In this document: in pieces, positions 33,912-41,916 of the stretch
Layout of the letters: every line of letters begins with the position of its first letter
How positions within the stretch are numbered: the stretch's first letter is position 1
Source of the DNA: a virus
IMG/VR virus record: IMGVR_UViG_3300028131_000005
Coordinates: 1-64,000 of that record
Reading direction: 5' to 3' (one strand)
DNA: 64,000 nucleotides
Position numbers and translations under genes: made by a program
The notes under the pieces: model-generated
What the model was told of the DNA's origin: nothing
The model's input: only the letters and a program-made list of their open reading frames with translations
Database searches by the model: none

Positions 33912-34708
33912 ATTTAATTTACTATTATCATTTACCTAAATGCGCCGGAACTTTCATTGCTAGGAATTTGCAACAAAACGCTGATAGCAATATTCATCCA
34001 AAAAGCCCATATTTAGAATCAGAAATAGAATTACTCAAAAATAATAAAAATCTAAAAGATAAAACAGGAAAGAGTATTTGTTACAATTTTAATAGACTTC
34101 CTGTTTCATCTCTTAAAGATCTCGGAGTAAGAAATGAGTGTAGTAGACAAATAAACGATTTTTTAGACAATATAATTAATAGCAGATTCGATACTGTCTA
34201 TGTTCATCATCACATGGGATATCCTGGTATATTTGATTTAAAAGATAAATTAATAAAATTAAGAACAGCTGTTGAATCCACCGGCGGTAAACTTTTTCTT
34301 TTTACATGTATTAGAGAAACTGTAAGTTTTATAGAATCCAAAATTAATTATCAAGCAAATAACAGAAATAACGATACAGATATTCAAAGACAAATAAAAA
34401 CAAAGTCTCAACATAATGCACAGTCCAAATATCTATTACATAATCATTCTAATTTATGGCCACATCAAAAAATAGATATTATGCAAGAAGACGTAATAGA
34501 GACTTATGATTTTTTAGATAAAGTTTACACCACAAAAAATGTAAATTCTATAAAAAACGATATTAGCTCTATAATAAATAAAGAAATAGTATGGGATACG
34601 ACTAGAAAGAATGTATCTACTAAAACATATGAAATACCGAAAGAGCTATATACTCAATTAAGAGAATTGAATCATATAGATTCTTTTATTTATAAAAAAT
34701 ACGAATAA
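33908..34708 (+). CDS. sulfotransferase-like protein 2
   Basis: A 266-residue protein with a different sulfotransferase N-terminus, YYHLPKCAGTFIARNL (about 5-20), like carbohydrate 2-O-sulfotransferases, and a likely 3'-phosphate block FTCIRETVSFIESKINYQ (~137-154). HHHMGYP just before it could hold a catalytic His. ATGA overlap with the gene before. Confidence 0.7.
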   Translation: MNLIYYYHLPKCAGTFIARNLQQNADSNIHPKSPYLESEIELLKNNKNLKDKTGKSICYNFNRLPVSSLKDLGVRNECSRQINDFLDNIINSRFDTVYVHHHMGYPGIFDLKDKLIKLRTAVESTGGKLFLFTCIRETVSFIESKINYQANNRNNDTDIQRQIKTKSQHNAQSKYLLHNHSNLWPHQKIDIMQEDVIETYDFLDKVYTTKNVNSIKNDISSIINKEIVWDTTRKNVSTKTYEIPKELYTQLRELNHIDSFIYKKYE

Positions 34709-34710
34709 AA

Positions 34711-35430
34711 ATGAAACATATTGCTATCATATCTTATGGTTGTTCTGGTACAAATGCTATTGTTGACCAATTATTAAACAATTCTAATTTTTGGTTTCAT
34801 GAGAATAAAGAGCCTTTAAATGTTAATAGAGAACATTATAATGGTTATCTTAAAGATGGAGATGCTCACTGGTACAATGACCATATTAGTAAAATGATAA
34901 AATCTGCTGAAAAAGAAGGAAAGCTTCTTTTAATACATATTAAACCAATGCATTTTTTAGGTCTTAAAGTTGACCTCCGCGAAGGTATAGAAATGCTATC
35001 AGATAAATTTGACTTTGTAACAATCAAAAGAAATAATTATTTAGCCATACTTTCAAGTGGACATTTTAAAAAAGCTAGAAAAATAAAAGGTTCAAAAACA
35101 GTAACAATTGATGAAAATAAAGTTAAATCAATTTTTAACATTTTCCAAAGAATGGATCTGACAAACATCGCTATTCAAGAATATACAAAACCAAACACCA
35201 TACACATTGATTATGAAAAGGAGTTAAATGTTGACACTAGAAATGCAGCAGATAAAATAACCAAGTTTTATAATATTTTTGAAGATTACAAATATGAACG
35301 AAAAAGGCATAATTTTCATGCTAAGAAAAATCAATGGTCAAATATTTTATTAAAAGAAAAATTAAATAATTTTAAAGATATTGAAAAAGAACTTTATGGA
35401 ACTATTTATGAGTGGATGTTAAAAGAGTAA
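34711..35430 (+). CDS. sulfotransferase-like protein 3
   Basis: A 239-residue protein starting with a P-loop-like SYGCSGTNAIVDQLL (about 8-22) and a VTIKRNNYLAILSSGHF segment (~103-119) resembling the 3'-phosphate block. Weaker than the previous two. It ends the cassette two bases after gene 2. Confidence 0.6.
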   Translation: MKHIAIISYGCSGTNAIVDQLLNNSNFWFHENKEPLNVNREHYNGYLKDGDAHWYNDHISKMIKSAEKEGKLLLIHIKPMHFLGLKVDLREGIEMLSDKFDFVTIKRNNYLAILSSGHFKKARKIKGSKTVTIDENKVKSIFNIFQRMDLTNIAIQEYTKPNTIHIDYEKELNVDTRNAADKITKFYNIFEDYKYERKRHNFHAKKNQWSNILLKEKLNNFKDIEKELYGTIYEWMLKE

Positions 35431-35450
35431 GTAAAACAAAATAAAAAAAG

Positions 35451-35459
35451 GATATATAA
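35451..35459 (+). promoter_or_regulatory. late-type motif GATATATAA
   Basis: Twenty bases before the gene at 35479, spacing similar to other copies. Confidence 0.55.
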
Positions 35460-35478
35460 TAAAACAAAAAGAAAAACA

Positions 35479-35784
35479 ATGGCAGAAAAAGAACACATAT
35501 TAGATACTATCTTAAATACGGTTAGAGAATCATTAACCGAAGAAGTCAAAATATTTTTAGCTAGGGATGGAGAAGATAACGAAGTTTTAGCAGTTGAAAC
35601 AAAAGATTGGCAGAAAGGTCTTTCAATCGATCAGCTAGTTAACAGTTATGGAACTCTTAGAATCTATCAAACAGATTCAGAAGAAGAAGCAATTCAACAA
35701 TTAGCTGCAAGTATTAGATTTTCAATCGATAATATGTTGAAAGAAGAACTTCCTTCTGACGCTGAAAAAGAAGATAAAAAATAA
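35479..35784 (+). CDS. hypothetical acidic protein
   Basis: A 101-residue acidic protein with mixed alpha/beta pattern and a Lys/Glu-rich tail. Preceded by a late-type motif and followed six bases later by the tRNA. No family recognised. Confidence 0.65.
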   Translation: MAEKEHILDTILNTVRESLTEEVKIFLARDGEDNEVLAVETKDWQKGLSIDQLVNSYGTLRIYQTDSEEEAIQQLAASIRFSIDNMLKEELPSDAEKEDKK

Positions 35785-35790
35785 CCGTTC

Positions 35791-35864
35791 GGGGGATTAG
35801 CTCAGCTGGCTAGAGCACTTGCCTTGCACGCAAGGGGTCATCAGTTCGACTCTGATATCCTCCA
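35791..35864 (+). tRNA. tRNA-Ala (anticodon TGC)
   Basis: A complete 74-base cloverleaf: acceptor GGGGGAT/ATCCTCC, D arm with AGCTCAGCTGGCTAGAGC, anticodon stem CTTGC/GCAAG around loop CTTGCAC (anticodon TGC), 5-base variable loop, and T arm ATCAG-TTCGACT-CTGAT. The G3-T70 wobble, the key alanine identity element, is present. The 3' CCA is not encoded (A73 is followed by CAA), so it must be added after transcription. Confidence 0.95.
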
Positions 35865-35870
35865 CAACAA

Positions 35871-35896
35871 AGCTCTATTAATTTAGGGCTTTTTTG
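35871..35896 (+). terminator. hairpin terminator after tRNA
   Basis: Stem AGCTCTA/TAGGGCT (one G-T wobble), 6-base loop, then TTTTTTG. Begins seven bases after the tRNA. Confidence 0.7.
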
Positions 35897-35952
35897 TTTT
35901 AAACAAAATCTAAAAACCTTATATAAAAACCATAACTTTTAAAATTTAAAAA

Positions 35953-36147
35953 ATGAGTGAACGAGAAGTAATGTTAGAACTATTAGAACAATTACAAGTT
36001 ACATTAAATGATGTACAAGAAGATGCTACAAAATTTAGTGAAAAAGGAAACAAAGCAGCTGGTACTAGAGTACGTAAGCAAATGCAAACAATTAAGACAT
36101 TGGCTCAAAACGTAAGAGTTGCTGTTTCAGAAGCAAACAAGGCTTAA
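35953..36147 (+). CDS. histone H1-like protein (Hc1 family)
   Basis: A 64-residue protein matching the Bacteroidetes Hc1-type histone H1 homologues: an N-terminal helix, then the near-signature phrase KGNKAAGTRVRKQMQTIKTL followed by AQNVRVAV. Such proteins bind and compact DNA. The usual Lys/Ala/Pro-rich tail of cellular versions is absent; only the helical core is kept. It stands alone between two terminators, which suggests separate and strong expression. Confidence 0.8.
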   Translation: MSEREVMLELLEQLQVTLNDVQEDATKFSEKGNKAAGTRVRKQMQTIKTLAQNVRVAVSEANKA

Positions 36148-36162
36148 TTGAAGTTTTAATTT

Positions 36163-36185
36163 AAGGGGCTTAACGGCCCCTTTTT
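36163..36185 (+). terminator. hairpin terminator after histone-like gene
   Basis: A 7-bp GC-rich stem AAGGGGC/GCCCCTT with a 6-base loop, followed by TTTGA. The downstream T run is short. Confidence 0.75.
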
Positions 36186-36216
36186 GAACAAAATCTAAAA
36201 AGCATATATAATAAAT

Positions 36217-36702
36217 ATGAAACTTATAAAGAATTACATACTTTACCCATTCTTACACTGGTTTGGCTTTTTTCAAGAAATGAGAATTTGGCTTTTGTTT
36301 ATGAATAAATCAAAGTCTAATAGAGAATTATTAGAAAAAAATGAATTAAGAGTAGATTGGATAGGAAGAGTTTACGGAGTTGTAAATGTTCCTGATGAAG
36401 TTTTAGGCGCAGCTGAAGAAATTCAACAAGCATATGTTTTAAAAGAAATGGGAAGATTTGGTTCTGTAATGACTGAGTTGAATCTTTCAAATATTGTATA
36501 TCCTCAAATGCAAGAAATTAAAGGATCTGGCGCATATTTAGTTATATTTTGGCCAGTACTTGATAAACTTGATTTGATGTCAATTCTTTTAAATATATTG
36601 GGTTCTTCTGCATGGCTTTTTGCGAATTATATAATTATAAAACTTATTATGAAAACAGGTGTTTTATCAATTATCTGGGACTTTATATATAATTTATTGT
36701 AA
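36217..36702 (+). CDS. membrane-associated protein
   Basis: A 161-residue protein with an N-terminal amphipathic/hydrophobic segment, a central soluble region (ELRVDWIGRVYGVVNVPDEV) and two C-terminal hydrophobic segments (about 104-122 and 128-158). A CATATATAAT sequence lies just upstream. Family not recognised; the combination suggests a virion or membrane anchored protein. Confidence 0.6.
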   Translation: MKLIKNYILYPFLHWFGFFQEMRIWLLFMNKSKSNRELLEKNELRVDWIGRVYGVVNVPDEVLGAAEEIQQAYVLKEMGRFGSVMTELNLSNIVYPQMQEIKGSGAYLVIFWPVLDKLDLMSILLNILGSSAWLFANYIIIKLIMKTGVLSIIWDFIYNLL

Positions 36703-36705
36703 AAT

Positions 36706-36843
36706 ATGGAAGATTTAAAAAAATACGCAGACGAAATTTCTTTTAGGTTATTGGCAACTAGAAATCACGAAGATTACGAATGGCTTTTAGAAATTTTAAA
36801 AAAAGTTAGAGATAATAATGCTGATAAAAGTAAAGAAGATTGA
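36706..36843 (+). CDS. small hypothetical protein
   Basis: A 45-residue helical acidic ORF starting MEDLKKYADE, three bases after the previous stop and overlapping the next gene by 26 bases. Confidence 0.5.
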   Translation: MEDLKKYADEISFRLLATRNHEDYEWLLEILKKVRDNNADKSKED

Positions 36844-37009
36844 TATAATCAAGGAGTTTGAGGTAGAAGTAGAAGGAGAAACCTTTATTTTTAAAATCGT
36901 AAGAAATGGTAATGCAGTATCTTACTTTATAGATAACCTGCCTTATGACCCTAAATCGCCATTTCATGATGAATTCATGAATCATTGGCCAAATTCATTT
37001 CAAATATGA
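36818..37009 (+). CDS. small hypothetical protein
   Basis: A 63-residue protein of beta-strand character (EVEVEGETFIFKIV). ATGA overlap with the nuclease gene that follows. No family recognised. Confidence 0.55.
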   Translation: MLIKVKKIDIIKEFEVEVEGETFIFKIVRNGNAVSYFIDNLPYDPKSPFHDEFMNHWPNSFQI

Positions 37010-37767
37010 TAGAAGAAATAAAAAGAGTCTATAAAGAAGACGGAAAACGTTTTTATGAAGTGACTCAAGATGGTAAAGTTATAGCAACTTTGCCCTCAGT
37101 AACAACCGTTATGGGCTCTATGGCTGATAAGTCTGGCCTAGAAAAATGGCGGCAAAGGGTTGGTGAAGAAGAGGCTGATAGAATCAGTAAACTTTCGATG
37201 AATAGAGGGACCATCATGCACCGACTTATAGAATTATATAAACCCCTGCCAGGTTCACCTCAAGAAAAGAGAGATTATTTAGAAGACACTGCAGCAAAAG
37301 ATTCAGAAGTTATAGAAATAACAGATCTTGAAAATGGACAGCTTTACTATAATGAGGCTTGGAAAATGTTCGATAAGTTCTGGTACAATAATAGTAGATT
37401 TTTTGGAAAGGTTGATGAAGTTCTAGAATCAGAAAGATTTTTATGGACTGTCAAAGGTGGTGAATTCGCTGGAACCCTGGATAATGTATCAAGATTAAAA
37501 GATGGTACTGTAAAAATCATTGACTATAAAAACTCTAGAAAACCTAAAAGAAGAGAATGGATTCAAGATTATTTCAGACAGACTGCAGCCTATTGGATTG
37601 CTTATTGGGATAGAACTGGAATAAAAGCAGATGGTGCTGAGATATGGATAGCCAATGAAATAGATTTAATGCCACAATGTTTTGAACTCACTAAGGATGA
37701 CTTAGAATATTATTATAAGAGTTTCATGGAGATAAGAAAAGCTTTCCGTGACAAATTTAATTATTAA
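37006..37767 (+). CDS. PD-(D/E)XK exonuclease (RecB/MGME1-like)
   Basis: Start placed at ATG 37006, which overlaps the preceding stop as ATGA; a longer in-frame start at 36985 exists. The 253 residues carry a RecB-type nuclease core: LPSVTTVMG, then MNRGTIMHRLIE (the His-containing helix), EFAGTLDNVSR (the Asp), KIIDYKNSRKPK (the E/D-x-K, here Asp-x-Lys) and RQTAAYWIAY (the Gln motif). Such enzymes trim single-stranded DNA ends in replication or recombination. Confidence 0.85.
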   Translation: MIEEIKRVYKEDGKRFYEVTQDGKVIATLPSVTTVMGSMADKSGLEKWRQRVGEEEADRISKLSMNRGTIMHRLIELYKPLPGSPQEKRDYLEDTAAKDSEVIEITDLENGQLYYNEAWKMFDKFWYNNSRFFGKVDEVLESERFLWTVKGGEFAGTLDNVSRLKDGTVKIIDYKNSRKPKRREWIQDYFRQTAAYWIAYWDRTGIKADGAEIWIANEIDLMPQCFELTKDDLEYYYKSFMEIRKAFRDKFNY

Positions 37768-37771
37768 ATTA

Positions 37772-37780
37772 GATATATAA
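37772..37780 (+). promoter_or_regulatory. late-type motif GATATATAA
   Basis: Twenty-two bases upstream of the small anchored protein at 37803 and the operon leading to the endolysin. Confidence 0.55.
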
Positions 37781-37802
37781 CTTATTAAAAAAAAATAGAA
37801 CT

Positions 37803-38105
37803 ATGAATAAATTCAATCAATTTTTTAAAGAACACGGAATAAAAGTACTTTGTGTGCTTTTACTCTTAAATTATTTCAAGTCATGTTCAACTTCAAGATC
37901 TGTAGCTAGAGTAGATGAAAACATCGAAGTGGTAGATAATAAAGTTGAAGAGATTAGAAAAGAATTCGGAGAGAAAATCATATCAGCTCCAGAAATGATA
38001 GAGATTATTAAAAACACTCCAGCATGGAGAACTCTAGAAATAGAAGAATTAAGTGACAAGAATAGAATTCCAATTAATTCTTTTAAGAATAAAGAAGAAA
38101 ACTAA
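37803..38105 (+). CDS. membrane-anchored protein
   Basis: A 100-residue protein with an N-terminal hydrophobic segment (VLCVLLLLNYF) followed by KSCSTSRS and a coiled-coil like soluble part. The Cys does not fit a good lipobox, so a simple anchor is more likely. It leads the late operon with the endolysin; spanin-like function is possible but unproven. Confidence 0.6.
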   Translation: MNKFNQFFKEHGIKVLCVLLLLNYFKSCSTSRSVARVDENIEVVDNKVEEIRKEFGEKIISAPEMIEIIKNTPAWRTLEIEELSDKNRIPINSFKNKEEN

Positions 38106-38719
38106 TGAAACCAAGTTTAGTAAGAAAATTCATTATAGGAATATTTTGTTCACTTTATATCCTAGTATCATTAATATCAACTGTCCACGTTATTGACTTT
38201 TTTGAAATAGCAAACCCAAGTTGGATGGCGATAACCTTAGCAATAGCTTTTGAAATTGGAGCAGCAGCTTCTTTAGCCTCTCTTGTTATTTTAGACAAGA
38301 TGAATAAAAGTTTAGTTTGGGCCCTTTTTATAGCAATTACATTAATGCAGATGCAGGGAAATCTTTATCATGCATTTACCCATATCGGAGACTATACCCA
38401 ATGGTCAGAATTGTTTTGGTTATCTGAAGAAGAGCCATTATTTCAAAAAAGAGTCTTTTCACTTGTTGCTGCTGGTATTTTACCTTTAGTCGCTTTAGGG
38501 TTTATTAAGTCCTTAGTAGACTATATTAAACCAGGAGAGACTGAAGAACTTAAAGAAGAGTTAGACGATATTTTAGATCCTCCAGGAAATCCAGAATACA
38601 TGCCACATGATTTTGAATTATATCCAGAAGAGTCTGAAATAGACCCTCTAGATATTGCTACTAAGGAAAATGAAGATAATAAAAGGTCTAATATTTTAAA
38701 AGAAGAGGATGATAAATGA
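38105..38719 (+). CDS. four-span membrane protein
   Basis: A 204-residue protein with four hydrophobic segments in the first ~140 residues and a highly acidic cytoplasmic tail (ETEELKEELDDIL and later Glu/Asp runs). The ATG overlaps the previous stop (TAATG). Being two genes before the endolysin makes it the best positional candidate for a holin or its partner, though it is larger than typical. Confidence 0.65.
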   Translation: MKPSLVRKFIIGIFCSLYILVSLISTVHVIDFFEIANPSWMAITLAIAFEIGAAASLASLVILDKMNKSLVWALFIAITLMQMQGNLYHAFTHIGDYTQWSELFWLSEEEPLFQKRVFSLVAAGILPLVALGFIKSLVDYIKPGETEELKEELDDILDPPGNPEYMPHDFELYPEESEIDPLDIATKENEDNKRSNILKEEDDK

Positions 38720-39137
38720 TATAGGTTTTAGATTACCTGATCTGTATTTAACAAAGCCGATAGAAAATAATTCTTTAAAAAATATTAAAGATGAAAGCTT
38801 CACAGTTATCAAAAGAATCTTTATGATAAAAAGCGAAGTTAACTCAGATTATTATTTTATGGACTTAGACGTATCTTCTGGCTTTACTCTTTCAGCTAGA
38901 ATAATACCCAACTACATTATTGCTGGAAGTGCTGCTAAACAATTAAAAAATGCAGCCATAAAAAATCAGAACACAGAAGCCCCTCATTTTAGAATAAAAG
39001 TATCTCTTTATAAAATAAATGAATATAAGCAAATTTGGAAGTTTGAACATTTTACTAAAAATGAAAGTGAAATATATAAAACAATAAAACAAATAAAAGA
39101 ACACTTGAACTATGAGCTCAAAAAATATAATTCTTAA
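38709..39137 (+). CDS. hypothetical protein
   Basis: A 142-residue basic protein overlapping both neighbours (11 bases before, 26 after). Alternating strands and helices; no recognised motif. Confidence 0.6.
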   Translation: MINDIGFRLPDLYLTKPIENNSLKNIKDESFTVIKRIFMIKSEVNSDYYFMDLDVSSGFTLSARIIPNYIIAGSAAKQLKNAAIKNQNTEAPHFRIKVSLYKINEYKQIWKFEHFTKNESEIYKTIKQIKEHLNYELKKYNS

Positions 39138-40017
39138 ATTTGGAAGCGAAGGAGAACTTGTTGGAATACTGCAAGGAATCTTAGGTATCAGGGTAGATAA
39201 TCACTTTGGTAAATTAACACACACTGCGGTAACAAAATTCCAAAAATCAAAAAAATTAGCAGCAGATGGCATCGTAGGTCCATTAACATGGAAGTCTTTA
39301 GGATATGACCCAATAGAATTTGAATTAGACACTGATAGGTCTTCATACGAAAATTGGATAGAAAAATATCATCTTCCAAAAGGAGAATATATTCATAAAA
39401 TAACTAATAAAGAATGGATAATGCTGCACCATACAGCAGGAAGACATAACCCTTACAAATGTATAGACCATTGGGCTAGAGATAGCAGAGGTAGAGTAGG
39501 TACCAATTATGTAATTGGCGGTACGTCTTCAAATGGAAAAGATACAAAACATGATGGTAAAGTCTTAAGAGCAATTGATGATGAGTACTTTGGATGGCAT
39601 ATAGGAAAAGGTGGAATCTATGCACTTAAAGAAAATTCAATAAGTATAGAAGTTTGTAGTGCAGGTGGTTTAAAGCAGAAAAATGGAAAATGGTACACTT
39701 GGTTTAAAGAAGAAGTTGACCCAAGTCAAGTTTGTATTTTAGACAAACCCTTTAGAGGATATAAAGCATTCCATAAATATTCAGAAGAACAAATAAAATC
39801 TTTGAAAGCACTTTTAATATTTTTAGGAGAAAAGCATTCAATCAATATAAAAGAAGGAATGGCAGCAATGCTTCACTCAAACGTTAATGCATTTGAATGG
39901 AATAAAGCAGTATGTGAAGGTAAAATAAAGGGAATCATAAATCATACAAATGTCAGAAAAGATAAAAGTGATATGTTTCCACAGCCAGAACTTATAGAAA
40001 TGCTATTAAGTCTTTGA
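39112..40017 (+). CDS. endolysin: peptidoglycan-binding domain plus N-acetylmuramoyl-L-alanine amidase
   Basis: Cuts the bond between glycan and peptide at lysis. Residues ~6-65 are a PG_binding_1 domain (LKFGSEGELVGILQGILG, FGKLTHTAVTKFQ, DGIVGPLTW). Residues ~95-300 are an Amidase_2-type catalytic domain: MLHHTAG (zinc His), GTNYVIGG, DEYFGWHIGKGG, NSISIEV. The binding domain in front of the enzyme is a common arrangement. No signal peptide, so a holin is required. Confidence 0.93.
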   Translation: MSSKNIILKFGSEGELVGILQGILGIRVDNHFGKLTHTAVTKFQKSKKLAADGIVGPLTWKSLGYDPIEFELDTDRSSYENWIEKYHLPKGEYIHKITNKEWIMLHHTAGRHNPYKCIDHWARDSRGRVGTNYVIGGTSSNGKDTKHDGKVLRAIDDEYFGWHIGKGGIYALKENSISIEVCSAGGLKQKNGKWYTWFKEEVDPSQVCILDKPFRGYKAFHKYSEEQIKSLKALLIFLGEKHSINIKEGMAAMLHSNVNAFEWNKAVCEGKIKGIINHTNVRKDKSDMFPQPELIEMLLSL

Positions 40018-40047
40018 AACTAATTAAATAAACCTTATATAATATTT

Positions 40048-40242
40048 ATGGAAAATAAAGAAATGACATTACAAGAAGCAGTAAAAGTTCTACATCAAGT
40101 TGCAGAATTAGCTCAAAAAGCTGGAATACTTTCGATGCAGGATGCAGCATTAACATTTAGCGCAGTGAATGTAACTACTAAAGAAATATTGAATAACTTT
40201 CCAGTTGACAAAAAAAGTGACCCTGCGTTAGCTGAATCATGA
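40048..40242 (+). CDS. small hypothetical protein
   Basis: A 64-residue helical protein with an upstream TTATATAATATT sequence. ATGA overlap with the following gene. No family recognised. Confidence 0.6.
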   Translation: MENKEMTLQEAVKVLHQVAELAQKAGILSMQDAALTFSAVNVTTKEILNNFPVDKKSDPALAES

Positions 40243-40436
40243 ATCAGGAAGTTAAAGAAATATTAGATAATATCAATAAACTTCAAAAAGAACTAGAAGC
40301 AATTCAAGAAAACTGTACCCACGAAGAATACAATATTGAATTGATAGAGGGAAGTTTAAGAAAAGTCTGTAAGGCTTGTAAGAAAAACATAGGATACGCT
40401 AGTCAAGAAGACTTGGCAGGATCGGGATATATATAA
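40239..40436 (+). CDS. small zinc-ribbon-like protein
   Basis: A 65-residue protein with an N-terminal helix and a CTHEEY/CKACKK pair (Cys-x-His ... Cys-x2-Cys) that could bind zinc. Its last codons run into a GATATATATAA sequence that may promote the next gene. Confidence 0.6.
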   Translation: MNQEVKEILDNINKLQKELEAIQENCTHEEYNIELIEGSLRKVCKACKKNIGYASQEDLAGSGYI

Positions 40437-40447
40437 AAAACAGCATT

Positions 40448-40735
40448 ATGAAAAATAATATAAATAAATTCTTAGAGCTTTTTTCAGACTTTGATTTAGT
40501 AGTAACAAAGTCCGGTAAATATTCAGAATCAGATGAATATTATAGAGAAGTTGTAGAAACTGAATTAACTCTTTCTGAGCAAGACCTTAAAAGAAATATT
40601 AAAAGATTAGAAAAAGAATACTCTGCCGCTAAAAGAGCATGGAAAGCTGGTAAATTACAAAGAGAAGAACTTTTTGATTATGAGTGGAGATTATATGAGT
40701 TAAAAGAAGAACTCAAAAAAATCCAAGGTGAATGA
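40448..40735 (+). CDS. coiled-coil hypothetical protein
   Basis: A 95-residue charged protein; the C-terminal half is a long helix (LKRNIKRLEKEYSAAKRAW). ATGA overlap with the MscS-like gene. Confidence 0.6.
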   Translation: MKNNINKFLELFSDFDLVVTKSGKYSESDEYYREVVETELTLSEQDLKRNIKRLEKEYSAAKRAWKAGKLQREELFDYEWRLYELKEELKKIQGE

Positions 40736-41037
40736 AAGAACTTGTTTCAAGTCACATTATAGAGTGGGCATTAATTGCCCTTTCTGCATTTTTAGGATTT
40801 GCATTAAAAGACCTAATACAAAACTTTTTTATAGGACTTCAATTCTTATGGGGTCATGATTTTGATGTAGACGATATTGTATACATTAAAGGAAATAAAA
40901 AGGCAAGAATAGTCAGACAAAATATATGGAAGACAACATTTTATGTTTTTCCACATCAAAGAAAATTCATTATTCCAAACTCTATGCTTTGGAAACTAGA
41001 CATAGAAAAACAATTACCCTTAAATAATAACGATTAA
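40732..41037 (+). CDS. minimal MscS-like membrane protein
   Basis: A 101-residue protein with one transmembrane helix (about 9-33) and a beta-domain that reads like the MscS channel's soluble domain: DFDVDDIVYIKGNKKARIVR, then IWKTTFYVFP, then KFIIPNSML. The MscS pore helix and C-terminal cage are absent or very short. It could modify a host mechanosensitive channel or be a small osmotic protein; function is inferred from the domain only. Confidence 0.6.
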   Translation: MKELVSSHIIEWALIALSAFLGFALKDLIQNFFIGLQFLWGHDFDVDDIVYIKGNKKARIVRQNIWKTTFYVFPHQRKFIIPNSMLWKLDIEKQLPLNNND

Positions 41038-41049
41038 ATCTAAAAACAA

Positions 41050-41322
41050 ATGTTAAGTTCTCTATTTTATGGCTTTTTTGGAGCCGCATTTCTAGTATTT
41101 TTAAATTACATGGTCCTTAAAGTTTACAAGCAATTTCCTAAATATGGCATAGGACTTGTATGGGGAAGTCTAGGTATCAAACTTATATTTCTTTCAGGTT
41201 TTACTCTTATGATGAGAGAATTCATAAATCAACCAGTCATGTATGCCTTTCTTATTTTAGCAGGCGTTATATTTTCTAACATTCAAACTTTATTAACTTT
41301 AAATAAAAACGGTGATATATAA
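41050..41322 (+). CDS. three-span membrane protein
   Basis: A 90-residue hydrophobic protein with segments at about 4-24, 34-54 and 62-80. It ends GAT ATA TAA, a late-type motif, right before the HAD gene. No family recognised. Confidence 0.65.
   Translation: MLSSLFYGFFGAAFLVFLNYMVLKVYKQFPKYGIGLVWGSLGIKLIFLSGFTLMMREFINQPVMYAFLILAGVIFSNIQTLLTLNKNGDI
41314..41322 (+). promoter_or_regulatory. late-type motif GATATATAA
   Basis: Coincides with the last codons of the preceding membrane protein and is only six bases before the HAD gene ATG; may be coincidence. Confidence 0.3.
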
Positions 41323-41328
41323 ACCGTT

Positions 41329-41916
41329 ATGAGCCCAAACGAGTTAAACGAAGCAAAACCCTATAAAGACAAAGGAAAGATTCTAGTGTTCGATCTTGAT
41401 GACACCATTATAGTATCGGCAGCCAGAATCTGGGTAACCAATAAAACTACTGGTGAAAAGTTCTCTTTGACACCAGAAGAGTTTAACACCTTTCAAAAGA
41501 AACCTAGCCAGATTTTAAATTTTGATGAATTTCAAAGTTTAGAAATTATGAAAGCTGGGAAGTTGATTAATTACTATTTCAAAATCTTTAAAGAAGCATA
41601 TAGAAATAAAATAGCAATTGCTATTGTAACAGCAAGAGATGACCATAGAATGATTTATAGATGGTTAAAGGAGCATTTGAAATATCCAATAGATTCAGAT
41701 TTAGTTTTTGCTGTAAATGATAACGCACACCATAAATTTAAAGGTGATATTGCTGATAGAAAAAAGGAAGCATTTAGAGAAATTATTGATAAAGGTTTTA
41801 ATGACCTGCAATTCTACGACGACGATGATGCCAACTTAAGATTAGTAAAATCTTTAGAAGACGAATATCCAAATGTGACCATTTCTACTATTAAGGCGAA
41901 AAAAGCACATAGATAA
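41329..41916 (+). CDS. HAD-superfamily phosphatase
   Basis: A 195-residue HAD hydrolase. Motif I is VFDLDDTII (nucleophile Asp and acid/base Asp, about residues 20-28), motif II AIVTARD (about 101-107) and motif IV YDDDDANLR (about 165-173). The layout resembles phosphatase domains of phage polynucleotide kinase-phosphatases and host-like NIF/5'-nucleotidases; substrate unknown. The N-terminus MSPNELNEAKPY has an L-N-E-A sequence like the putative prohead-protease motif elsewhere in this window. TAATG overlap with the next gene. Confidence 0.8.
   Translation: MSPNELNEAKPYKDKGKILVFDLDDTIIVSAARIWVTNKTTGEKFSLTPEEFNTFQKKPSQILNFDEFQSLEIMKAGKLINYYFKIFKEAYRNKIAIAIVTARDDHRMIYRWLKEHLKYPIDSDLVFAVNDNAHHKFKGDIADRKKEAFREIIDKGFNDLQFYDDDDANLRLVKSLEDEYPNVTISTIKAKKAHR

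Noticed and set aside
37803-37930. Lipoprotein signal in the 100-residue anchored protein
   Set aside because: The Cys in NYFKSCST lacks the [LVI]-[ASTVI]-[GAS] context right before it, so a lipobox is not supported.
41314-41322. GATATATAA as a firm promoter for the HAD gene
   Set aside because: It forms the stop of the previous gene and sits only six bases before the ATG, too close for normal initiation; listed only with low confidence.
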